A stretch of 60,000 nt of DNA from Cryptomeria japonica (lineage: Eukaryota > Streptophyta > Pinopsida > Cupressales > Cupressaceae), in NCBI RefSeq assembly GCF_030272615.1, contig NC_081414.1, forward strand, positions 48,044,501 through 48,104,500, read 5' to 3'. The number at the start of each line of letters is the position of its first letter. Within the stretch, counting starts at the first letter, position 1. Below the pieces are notes generated by a model. That model had not been told where the DNA came from. It was given only the letters and a program-made list of their open reading frames with translations, and did no database searches. Below, piece by piece: positions 21,961 through 31,810 of the stretch. Both the position numbers and the translations under genes were made by a program.

Positions 21961-23067
21961 ATAAAATGAGTCCTGATAGATGGAGGAGCTGGTCTAAACA
22001 TTTGCACATTAAGCACCATTAAACAATTGGGATATTCCGATAAAGCTGTGAATTCAAAAAATCAAATCACCATCAAGGCATATGATGATGAAGAGTGCTC
22101 ATCCAAGGGCACAGTCACCTTACCTCTAAGAATTGGGCAAGTTACAAAGGATGTGGTTTGCCAAGTCCTGGATTTAGATCTCACTTATAATATATTACTA
22201 GGACGTCCTTGGATTCATGAAATGAGGGCAGTCCCATCGACATATCATCAATGCATTAAGTTTCCTCACAACGGAGTTGAGGTAACAGTTAACGGTGATC
22301 CTAATCCGTTCATATATTGCAATAACTTGAGATCACATACTGAGACCATCATTCCCAGTAATCGTGAAGTTGTTCCTTCTTCGACATACATTGATCCTGA
22401 GTCATTAAAACCTTCGACATCAAAACAAGGTGAACTTAAAGGCAAATTTCAGGACAAAGGCATGGGAGAATACACTTTAAATCAAACCATGTATTTACGA
22501 CAAGTCATGAGCTCTCCAAAAGAATATGGAAGGCCACATCCTAACAAGCAAATATCCATCATGGTATTCAAATGGGATCCTACTACCTTTCAAAGATGGG
22601 GCGAACTAGAAGAGGAAGGTTTATACAAAATGCTCTACAAAGACATTGAAGATGACACACAAGATCAGATCAATATACCCTGTGAGAAATATGGCAAAGG
22701 CTTCAAGATTCTACAAAAATTTGGGTATGATGGAAAAAGCCCTCTTGGGTTACGAAAAGAAGGCGTTATGGAGCCCTTACAACCTGAATTGACTGTAAAA
22801 AGGGAACGCTCGAAGGGACTTGGTTTTCTGACTTCCAAGATCCACACTAAAAGGACAGAAGAGGCATCACAAATCAAAATTGCCAAAATTCAACAAGAGG
22901 ATCACTATTCCACAGACTCCAACGAATGGGAATGGGGTTCAGACAAATCCTCCAGTGACTATGAGCTCACCGAGACATTCAGAGAGCCAGATGAACCCAC
23001 AGAAGAGGAGGAGTTCTATAACAAATTCAGAGTTGGTCAAGAAACAACCCATGAGGAGTCTACATAG
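21961..23067 (+). pseudogene. G1 protease and G-patch-like segment
   Basis: The frame continues past a TGA at 21967 into an aspartic protease: VLIDGGAGLNIC carries the catalytic Asp in the D-G-G-A form seen in this branch in place of DSGA, and NILLGRPWIHEM (about 22190) is the flap-side ILGRPW motif. At about 22681-22840 follows a G-patch-like segment (YGKGFKILQKFGYDGKSPLG, then GVMEP and KGLGF), a glycine-rich RNA-binding module also found beside proteases of some retroviruses and plant gypsy elements. The tail is acidic. It ends at TAG 23065. Confidence 0.85.
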
Positions 23068-25140
23068 TCCTTGTCTCAAGGTTCTAGGTTAAAATCACAT
23101 AGGATGAGAACACCTATTCCAGAATGTGCTACTAGTGATGATAATTTGGATTTGTTTGCAATCGAGACTGATGAGGAGAGTGCCATCGATGACCTCGATA
23201 ATTACCTTGACATACCCGAATATAACCACATCTTCACTCTTAACCCTGCAAACTCCGAAAACATTAAAGGCCTTCCCCTTGTTCATCACCAACTCATTGA
23301 CTGGGATAATGAAGGACCTCCACAGTTGGATACATTCCAAAATGATGAAGCTTTTATTGATTATCTAGGCATACGAAATGATCTTCCCCCTGGAGACCAC
23401 AAAGTGGGATACACCATAGAACTCAATAGCATGGCATATTTTGGTGAGGGTGTCGGACCTTCCAGTTGCAAAAATGTGAAAATAAGAACAAATCAAGGGT
23501 CTTATGGTGAAAACCACATTGTGGCGCTACCTGACCCCAAAAAAATAAAAAGAAAGGACGTATCTGAGGGTGAAAACCTCTCTGAGGCGCTCGAAGATGG
23601 AAGGCTCGACATTCTCCCAGCATCATATGAGGAAAAATCATCCATGTTGGTAGAGGAGACTATCAAAACAAACATCGGTACAGAAGAGGTTCCACACAAC
23701 ATATTCCTAGCTCAATCACTGACAGAGTCTGAAAGGTCAAAATTCATAAGTTTCTTCAAAGAGTGACAAATCAACTTCACCTGGTCATACGCTGATATGC
23801 CTGGATTGGATCCGGATTTGGTAATGCATCATCTGACGGTCAAACCGGGGGCAAAACCAGTAAAACAGAAATTGAGAAAAATGCATCCACAAGTGGCATT
23901 ACTAGTCAAAGCAGAACTTGAGAAATTACTCGATGTCGGATTCATAAATCCAATTGATTATCCTGAATGGATCTCTAACTTGGTACCTGTCAGTAAACCA
24001 GATCGCAGCATCAAAATTTGCACAGATTTCAGAGACATCAACAAAGCTTGTCCAAAGGATGACTTCCCATTACCAAACATTGACTTGATTGTTGATCTCA
24101 CAGTAGGTCATGAAATGCTATCATTAATGGATGGATTCTCTGGCTATAATCAGATAAGAATTGCACCCGAGGACCAACATAAAACATCATTTACTTGTCC
24201 GTGGGGAACTTTCTACTGGAATGTCATGCCTTTCGGGTTAAAGAATGCAGGTGCTACATATCAAAGAGCTATGACTACTATCTTTCATGATCTCATGCAT
24301 GTAACTGTGGAAGATTATGTTGACGACCTCTTGGTCAAATCAATAGACAAAAATACACATTTGAACATACTTTCAGTTGCCTTTGATTGGTTGGAAAAAT
24401 ACAAAGTAAGATTAAACCCTAAGAAATGTGTCTTTGGAGTAACCTCTGGGAAGCTCCTAGGATTCATTGTATCCAAAAGAGGAATTGAAGCGGATCCAAC
24501 AAAAGTCAAAGCTATCTTGGAAATGCAACCACCAAGAAATATCAGTCAACTTCGATCCTTACAAGGCAGACTCCAGTCCATACGAAGATTCATAGCACAA
24601 CTGGCATATAAGTGTAATCCTTTTCAGCACCTGCAACATAAAAACATCAAATTCAAATGGGATGACAACTGTCAACAGGCTTTCCAAATGCTCAAAGACT
24701 ATCTCCTAAATCTGCCAGTTCTGATGCCACCAGTTCCAGATCAACCACTGTTACTATACATATCAGCTACTCCAACAGCACTGGGGGCACTCTTAGCACA
24801 ACAAATTGCTGGGGGCAAGGAAAAAGCAGTATACTATATCAGTTGCACATTGGTGGGATACGAGCTAAACTACACACCAATTGAGCGCGCATGTCTCACC
24901 GTGGTCTTTGCTTCACAGAAATTACGACATTACATGCTCACTCATAAGACTAAGTTGGTTGCAAGGATAGATCCGTTGAAATACCTTCTCAATAAGGCAA
25001 CGCTTACTAGACGACTGGCCAAATGGGTAATGATACTGAGTGAATTCGACATCGAGTATGTGGACAGAAAAGCAATAAAAGGACAAGCCATCGCAGATCA
25101 ATTAGCAGATGCTCCCATGATAGATGATGATCCTCTAAGT
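23068..25140 (+). pseudogene. G1 linker, reverse transcriptase and RNase H
   Basis: An acidic linker of about 230 codons contains HHQLIDWDNEGPPQLDTF, a block also recognisable in G2. It ends at TGA 23764, and RT follows in the same frame. RT motifs: VGFINPIDYPEWISNLVPV; FRDINKACPKDDFPLP; MDGFSGYNQI; FGLKNAGATYQRAM; active site YVDDLLVKS (about 24316); LGFIVSKRGIEADP. The first RNase H gives LLYISATPTALGALLAQQ (about 24740) and the tether-like KWVMILSEFDIEYVDRKAIK. All expected catalytic acids of RT are present. Confidence 0.93.
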
Positions 25141-25776
25141 TTAGACTTTCCAGATGAATCCATTTTAACAGTGTCACATGCAAAGCCATGGCAACTGTAC
25201 TTCGATGGCTCATACACACAGCATGGGGTAGGAGCTGGCATCCTCTTTATAACTCCTCAAGGGGATTCTATACCAAAATCATACCGCTTATCATTTCCTT
25301 GCACTAACAATATAGCGGAATATGAGGCATTAACAACAGGATTACGAATTGCAGTTCAGTGGAAGATCCAGGAACTTCGTGTTTTTGGGGATTCCCAACT
25401 TGTCATCCGTCAAGCAACTGATGATTACTAAACAAAAGATGAAAAATTACTGCCTTACAAGCAAATGGTGGATGATTTGAAACAACACTTCACAAAGATA
25501 GATTTTGAGCAGATACCAAGAGAGCAGAATCGAGCCACAGATGCCATGGCTACAATTGCTTCATTGATTGATTTACCTCCAAACGAGACCCACTATGAGT
25601 TCTTGGTGGATAACCTTTTGGTCCCTTCATATGAGATAATCCCTACTGAGATGATATGTGTTGTCGGTCCCGAATCCCAGTTATATGGTTCCATTTTCAC
25701 ATACCTACGAGACAATACTTTACCTCCTGGTCTATCAAATAACCAACATCCCACTTTCATTCGTCAATCCTCTTGA
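25141..25776 (+). pseudogene. G1 second (archaeal-type) RNase H
   Basis: Following the Ty3-type RNase H is another RNase H fold: LYFDGSYTQHGVGAGILF with the first catalytic Asp, NIAEYEALTTGL with the catalytic Glu, FGDSQLVIRQ with the second Asp, then REQNRATDAMATIAS. This double RNase H layout is known for Tat-branch plant gypsy elements and is the main basis for the classification. Two stops: TAA 25429, almost certainly a former CAA before TKDEKLLPYK, and TGA 25774. Confidence 0.88.
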
Positions 25777-26937
25777 TATGTCATTTTAGCTGATATCCTA
25801 TACCGGCAAGGTCTAGATGACACTCTTTTTAGATGTTTAGAAAGCGACGAAGCTCAGATTGCGTTACGTGAAGTGCATGAAGGGATATGTGGTCCACATG
25901 CTAGTGGTCCTACCTTGGCCAAGAAACTCATTAGGATTGGATATTACTGGCCCAATATGGAAAAAGACTCATATCAGTTTGTCAAGAAATGTAAGCAATG
26001 TCAAATTTATGGAGATCTCATACATGCGCCAACACAAGAACTTCAACCACTTGCGTCTCCTTGGCCCTTTTGTCAGTGGGGACTCGATCTCATAGGCAAG
26101 ATTCACCCTCCTTCTTCCAATGGTCATAAATTCATTATCACTGCCACAGAGTATTTTACACAATGGATTGAAGCCGTGCCTCTCACACAAGTTACTGGAA
26201 AACAAATTGCTACATTCATCCTTAACTATATCATTTTCCGATACGGTATTTCGGTTTCCATTATCACTGATAACGGGCGTCCCTTCAAAAATCAGGATGT
26301 TCGTGAGCTCTGCGACCGCTTCCATATTTCCCATCGTTTCTCCACACCATACTTCCCCCAAGGTAATGGCCAAGCTGAGGCGTCTAATAAAACAATCCTT
26401 ATAAACCTCAAAAAGACAGTCGACGACGCTGGCCGTAATTGGCATATCCAACTCAATCCTGCACTTTGGGCCTACCGCACAAGTGTCCGTACACCTACAG
26501 GAGCTACACCCTATTCACTTGTTTATGGTTCTGAAGCCATCTTGCCTATTGAGGTCGAGTTACCCTCTTTACGGGTCTCTTTGCAAAACATCATCACTGA
26601 TGAAGATTATAGAGTCTCTTGCTTACAAGAACTAGAATTGCTGGATGAACGGAGACAAACTGCTTTTAATCATCTCAAGGCTTACCAACAATGAATGAGT
26701 CGCAGCTACAATCACAAGGTCAAGCCTCGTACATTTGAGGTAGGTGACTTGGTTCTCAGAGAAAACCCCAAGAATCAGCAAGACAGAGAGAAGAAGGGCA
26801 AGTTCGAACCAAACTGGCTTGGTCCTTACATCGTTACAGCAGCATATGGATCTGGGGCATATCAGCTCTCAACTACAGAAGGTGAACCTTTGGAGGATCC
26901 TATCAACAACATGCACCTTCATAGGTTCTACACATAG
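25777..26937 (+). pseudogene. G1 integrase
   Basis: Zinc-binding H-H-C-C region (HEGICGPHASG; CKQCQIYGD) at about 25873-26020. The D,D,E core has GLDLIGKI, ITDNGRPF and FPQGNGQAEASNK all intact. TGA at 26692 is followed in frame by the C-terminal domain with a GPY/F-type motif (NWLGPYIVTAAYGSGAYQL) and the end NNMHLHRFYT at TAG 26935. No chromodomain follows, which separates it from chromoviruses and fits Tat. Confidence 0.92.
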
Positions 26938-28620
26938 CTCTTCAGAGTATCCTAATTCAAAAATACAAAAAAATAAAAAAATAAAAAAATACAAAAAAAT
27001 TATTAAAAAAAAAAAAATCGTTACTTGGTGAAAACCTGGCAAACAGGTGCCTTGTGACACAAAAAACATTGAAAAATTGAAAAAAGTAAAGAGAAATAAT
27101 TTTGTCCAACGGTGAAAACCACTTCGGTGGTGCCCTGGGCAAGTACCATGGTGAAAACTGGGTCACTAGCGCCATGTGTAGAGACATTGCTCCTCCCTCC
27201 TTCAGGATTCAATCTTATCCTTTCACTTTGCACACACTCACAGCCTACATATCCATAATAAACTTACACATTCCCATCATGACTTGCTATTGATCTACCC
27301 AAGATTGGTTAGCCATTCATAATAAACCTCCCTTTTCGCCTCCCTTTCCATCCATAATAAATCAGATCCTATCTGTGGCTAAGGCAAAATCCTATGTCTA
27401 GTGATGGGTGTGGAACTGAGAACATCACATGTTTCAAGGAGTAAAGTTTCTTCCAGCTTTCTTCAGTCTATTCATGCACAATCCGCAATAAAGCAACATT
27501 TGCATCGCAGATCCGCAATAAGGTCTCGTCTTCTTCGCAATAAAGAATTAGTTTCATGGATTCAGTCAGTTTCAGATGAGACAGCAGCAACAATGGGCTT
27601 CAACAAATCAAATCTTTCAATAGACTCAGACAACATTATGGTTCAGTGCTATCTATCCTTTCTGTGAAAGTAAACATTGTGACCACAATCAAATATGACT
27701 TATACAAGTGACAAGAGACACTAAACTTGAGGACTACAGTGGATGTTGGTGTCGAGTCTTGGTTTTCTTTTGATTTCATCTTTTTTTGGTGACATGTCTT
27801 TTAGCTTTTCCGGGATGTCTTTGACTAGAAAGGCGAGGATGGGGTATCGTCACCTATTTGTATTTTTTGTCTATGGATTGTCTCTTAGTAATGCTATGAC
27901 TTGTCCAAGGATATGAGGACACTGTGAGTCTAGTATGAACTGGGGCATTCCTTGTTTGTGACTATCTTATCTCCATGCAAACAGGTACAATGACTTTCTG
28001 GGTCGAACATATGCCTCGATTGTCATAACCTACTTGCCATAATAAAGCTCAATGATGATAACGCACAAGAAGCTCTTTCACTTTCATATCTTCAGTCTTC
28101 CATCCCCCCTTCCTTGATTGACTTCCATCGTCCTTCTCGAGTCCGTGTAGCCTGCTATCACATGACTGAGTATAATGACACACCAAAAACATTTGCATTT
28201 CATGTAGTTGCACCTACATTACCACATATAAGCATTTCATACATACATATAGATATCACAACTGCATCACATCCTGCACATAACACCTGTTAGCACAATT
28301 TAAATTTGCATTATTATATTCATTTACATTACATACATTCATATTTGCATCATGCATACACATATAAAACATAAAAGAACAAAAAAAATATTGCATTACA
28401 CCATGTACATATTTGCATCCATATCATAAACATACATCATGAAACATCTCATCACATAGGTACACATGCATATAGCTACCACAAAAATGAATCATCTCAT
28501 ATATATAATCAAAAGTGTCATGATACAATGATGTCAAAAAATCATATGGCTACAAAATCACCCGTAGGTGTCCACAATACAAAAATGGTACAATACTGAT
28601 ACATAGGGAGTCCTCTAAGG
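26938..28620 (+). other. G1 non-coding spacer between integrase and antisense gene
   Basis: Starts with an A-rich tract (26957-27017), then GGTGAAAAC repeats near 27028, 27110 and 27150, then several AATAAA words at about 27255-27545, some in the phrase CGCAATAA. An AT-rich stretch with many CAT words (about 28190-28540) leads to the PMD stop codon. No coding domain seen on either strand. Confidence 0.6.
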
Positions 28621-29138
28621 CTATGATGAACTCCCTCCCTCGGAGCCGCCTGGCCTCGACGGAATCTGAGCCCTCGAAGTACCCACCCCAGGATCATCCC
28701 TCCTGTCCTCTCTATCTGGTGGTGGTGGAGGACCCATAACCCCACCACTCGATGCCTGTCTCCTCCGGCTCCCTCCCGTAGCTGTCGCTGTACGCGATGG
28801 TCTATGGAAGCTCCTCGCCCATTGATCTACTGGCACTGCACCATAATAAAGGTCCCTCCAGTAGGCAATCTCCTCTCCTACCCGCAGGACATATGCATAG
28901 CCTGCCCCTGTGTCCTCCGCCGCCTGTCTCCCGGCCCTCAGCACTATCTCAGCCTCTGTATAGCGCTGGATAGCTTGATCTCTCTCCTGCTCAGTATCTC
29001 TGAGCCTCATCCTGAGCTGATCCCTCTCCCTCTCTAGCTCCTATATCTCATCTGCGTAGCCCTGGCAGATCTCCCTGAGCTTAATCAGCTCATCCTCCTC
29101 TGGGTTAGCCCCCTCTGCCTCTGCCTGTGGCTCCTCCT

Positions 29139-29290
29139 CTGTGGGTGCCTGCCCCTGTACCTGTACCCGTACTGGTTCCTGTACGGGTACCTGTCCCTAT
29201 CTCCGTCCCTGCTCCTGTGCCTGTACTGGCACCTGTACCTGTCCCTATCTCTGTACCTGCCTGGGACCCTGTGCTACTGGTACCTGTAGG
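29139..29290 (-). repeat. CTGTAC-type hexamer repeat in the PMD C-terminal region
   Basis: Many imperfect copies of CCTGTAC, CCCGTAC and CCTGTCC; on the minus strand they encode alternating Gly-Thr. This is the likely site of slippage that changed frame in the PMD gene. Confidence 0.8.
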
Positions 29291-30638
29291 GGAAATCCGC
29301 CGCGACCCCTCACCACTCGAGCCTGCCTCTCCTCCCCACCCTCCCTCCGAGGTGCAACTCGCCTCTCTCCCACTACTCCCCTCCGCCTCCATCGGCCTCT
29401 ACCCCCATCACCCCCACCATCATCATCATCATTTCCTCCTCCATCTCCATCCAGTAGCTCTCCTGGATCCGTCAATCGGGGGAATGGAAGCGCTGCCCAA
29501 TATGCTGCATACTCTGCATCCATCCCGGTGTCCTCGATCTCTGGCCACATATCTCAGGGTACGGGCACCATCTCTACCAGCTGTGTCAGCACCTGATCAT
29601 ATGACAATAAAGGCCCAAATTGCGCCTGATCCCTAACTATACGGGCATACATACCTGAGCCTCGTGGCATCCTCTGGATCTTGCCATACTGCCTACATAC
29701 CCTATCCACCAGTTGTCTCTCTAATATATAGGGCATCTGCCCAATTAGGTACCTGCTCTAGAAGGTGTAGGGCAGCTCCACTGCGTCATCCTCTCACTCC
29801 TCGCATCCTAGATACGGTCTCCAGATAACTACATCAATGTCATCTATCACTCACCGCCAATGCTCTAACTTGCCAATCCGTGGCTGCGAGGTGATCATGT
29901 CATATAAATGAACAAAGCTGCGTCCATGACCTCTACCCCTGAAGTGTATCGGTCGGGTAATCGGCAGATGCTCGTAAGCCCAAACCTACAATAGTGTCAC
30001 CCCGCAGCCCAATCCAACTGACCCATGGTATACAAACTGGTGAAGCTCATAATATAAGTGGGCCAACACACATGGTCCCCAAGCATATCTGGTGTGCTAC
30101 ATCACCAGTGTCTCCAGTGCTCTGCCCCAGCCCATTGCCAATCCCCGTGTCACCCTATCCGGACACAAGAACCCACTGATAGCTCCTCCGATCACCGCCG
30201 GCAATGCTAACCCTGTGGCTGTCATGGTGTCCCATGCCACATGTCCTGCCCTCATCTCTAGGCCGGGATCCTGAAACACCTATCTCAATGCCTCCCTGTC
30301 TCCATCACGATCATATGGAATCAAATCTCCATCAATCGGTATATGCAAAATCCTGTAGACATCCTCAAGGGTGACTGTCATCTCACCCATCGGCAAATGG
30401 AAAGTGCATGTCTCAGAATGCCATCTCTCAGCAAGTGCAGTCAATAGTCCCATGTTTGCCCGAAACTCAGGCACATATAGCACATGTCTCAAGCCCATCT
30501 CCTCGATGGCAGCTCGCTCCTTAGCTGTCAGCTCAGGTCGCAATCTCTGAGTCGATGGGAATCTCTCCCGTGACTCCAACATAGGCAAGTACTCCTGCAG
30601 TCAAGCAAATCAATCATGTCAGTCATGGTGGCATTCAC

Positions 30639-30993
30639 TGTTCATCACAAAATGCTACTTTTTTATCTAAATGCATATGGTTATCTATCCTAGTGACACT
30701 CATTGTTCATCACAAAGTGTTGCTTCTATCCTAGTAGTACTCCCTGTTCATCACAAAGTACTACGTGTGTGACACTCACTGTTCATCACAAAGTGTTACT
30801 CACATTTGCACTCCCTGTTCATCACAAAGTGCTGCTCATACTTTGGGTACTCCCTGTTCATCACAAAGTACTCTATCTTGGTGCTCACTGTTCATCACAA
30901 AGTGCCTTGATCTATCCTAGTCTTCCTAGAGGACCTGCTTGAGTGTATCCTCTCAGCAGCTTATCCAATCGACAGCGTATGTTCATCACAAAA
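30639..30993 (-). repeat. GTTCATCACAAAGT repeat array in the PMD intron
   Basis: Eight copies of a core TGTTCATCACAAA (about 30639, 30703, 30745, 30780, 30816, 30855, 30889, 30980), mostly 34-64 bp apart and often flanked by CACT or TACTCCC. Spacer lengths vary, so this is an interspersed rather than a simple tandem array. Confidence 0.9.
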
Positions 30994-31034
30994 CTGCCGA
31001 TTTGACCTAGAAGACACAACCTTGCATTTTCGGA

Positions 31035-31285
31035 CATAAACGCGCTTTTAACTCACAAATGCACCTATAGACTTCACAAGCATGCCTAAACAACATAGAC
31101 GCGCCTGTATGACATAAACGTGCCTATATTTTTCATAAACGTGACTTTGAAACACAAACGCCTCTGCATGACATAAACGCGCCCGCATTTGACATAGACG
31201 CGGTTCCAGACACAGACGTGCCTGGCATCGACACAGACACGCCTGTCGGACACAGACGCGCCTAGCACTGACGCAGACGTGATTA
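31035..31285 (-). repeat. CGCGTCTGTG-type repeat array, antisense block C in the PMD intron
   Basis: About eleven copies of CAGACGCG(C/T)CTG-like sequence, many in AGACGCG or AAACGCG form, about 20 bp apart. Reverse-complemented they match the GCGTCTGTG motif of leader blocks A and B, so this block is in opposite orientation to the leader but in sense orientation for the PMD transcript. Confidence 0.85.
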
Positions 31286-31557
31286 CGTGATTTTAGACTT
31301 TTTTGTACCCTATTCCTAAGCATATTTATTGCTCTAACTAGCATGCATTAATGACAAAAATAAATACGTCAAAGTATGAGGAGGTTTGGTGGTACTTACC
31401 GGCTCTCTTGCCTCTGCTGGCCTCTGGAATCGGCGAACACGGTTGAATCTATGCATGAAAGCCATCGCTGCTAACTGCTCCTGCTCTTTTCTCGCTCTGC
31501 ACTTTGATCTCGTGAGGGTGTAGATGACAATGAGGATGTCTTTTCCCCCGTGGTCTA

Positions 31558-31564
31558 TCTTATA
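31558..31564 (-). promoter_or_regulatory. Candidate TATA box of the antisense PMD gene
   Basis: TATAAGA on the minus strand (GGCTATAAGATAGACC), about 95 bp upstream of the exon 1 ATG at 31465, a normal plant spacing. It would give the passenger gene a promoter independent of the LTR. Confidence 0.5.
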
Positions 31565-31796
31565 GCCTACCCTATCCCTCGCCTTCATTTTCCGAGTCAG
31601 TCTTCATTATCCCGTGACTCTGTCACTTTATTCGGTCAATCCATTCTAGCCTTTCTTTCTTATCGAGAGATTGTCTGCAATCTTTTCAGACATTTTCATC
31701 CAATCTCTCGAGGGGGCATATCATTCCCATCCTGGGGCAACTTTGTATTAGCTCATCTTATCTTCTTTGAAACAACGCGACAAGCTGCATTGTCTC

Positions 31797-31810
31797 AAAG
31801 AGGGGCAAAA
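31797..31810 (+). other. Polypurine tract of G1
   Basis: AAAGAGGGGCAAAA directly before the 3' LTR, preceded by TGTCTC; the same box precedes the LTRs of G0 (with one change) and G2. Confidence 0.9.

Larger units (their letters stand above)
28621..31465 (-). pseudogene. Plant mobile domain (PMD/MAIL-like) gene, antisense within G1
   Basis: Two exons on the minus strand. Exon 1 (31465-31400, 22 codons from ATG, MAFMHRFNRVRRFQRP...) ends at donor CCG|GTAAGT. An 805-bp intron (31399-30595) ends TTGACTGCAG. Exon 2 starts in phase 0 at 30594 and runs to TAG 28621. PMD hallmarks: LLTALAERWHSETCTFHLP followed by GEMTVTLEDVYRILHIPIDG at about 30470-30320, and WAYEHLPITRP near 29970. PMD proteins (MAIN/MAIL family) act in silencing and genome stability, and PMD sequences are known passengers of plant transposons. 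The C-terminal part has Gly/Thr-rich and Asp-rich low complexity, then a charged coiled-coil-like stretch (ELERERDQLRMRLRDTEQER) and a Pro-rich tail. About eight in-frame stops (30280, 30097, 29986, 29851, 29794, 29758, 29554, 29041) and a frame change in the low-complexity part mark it as decayed. Original length about 680 residues. Confidence 0.85.

Noticed and set aside
25969-26451. 160-codon minus-strand frame inside the G1 integrase
   Set aside because: Antisense shadow of the integrase core.
29127-29636. 169- and 151-codon plus-strand frames rich in Pro/Val or Cys/Thr
   Set aside because: Shadows of the antisense PMD low-complexity region (CTGTAC hexamers).
30639-30993. CRISPR-like array in the PMD intron
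   Set aside because: Core of 12-15 bp with spacers of very variable length in a eukaryotic element; no cas genes.
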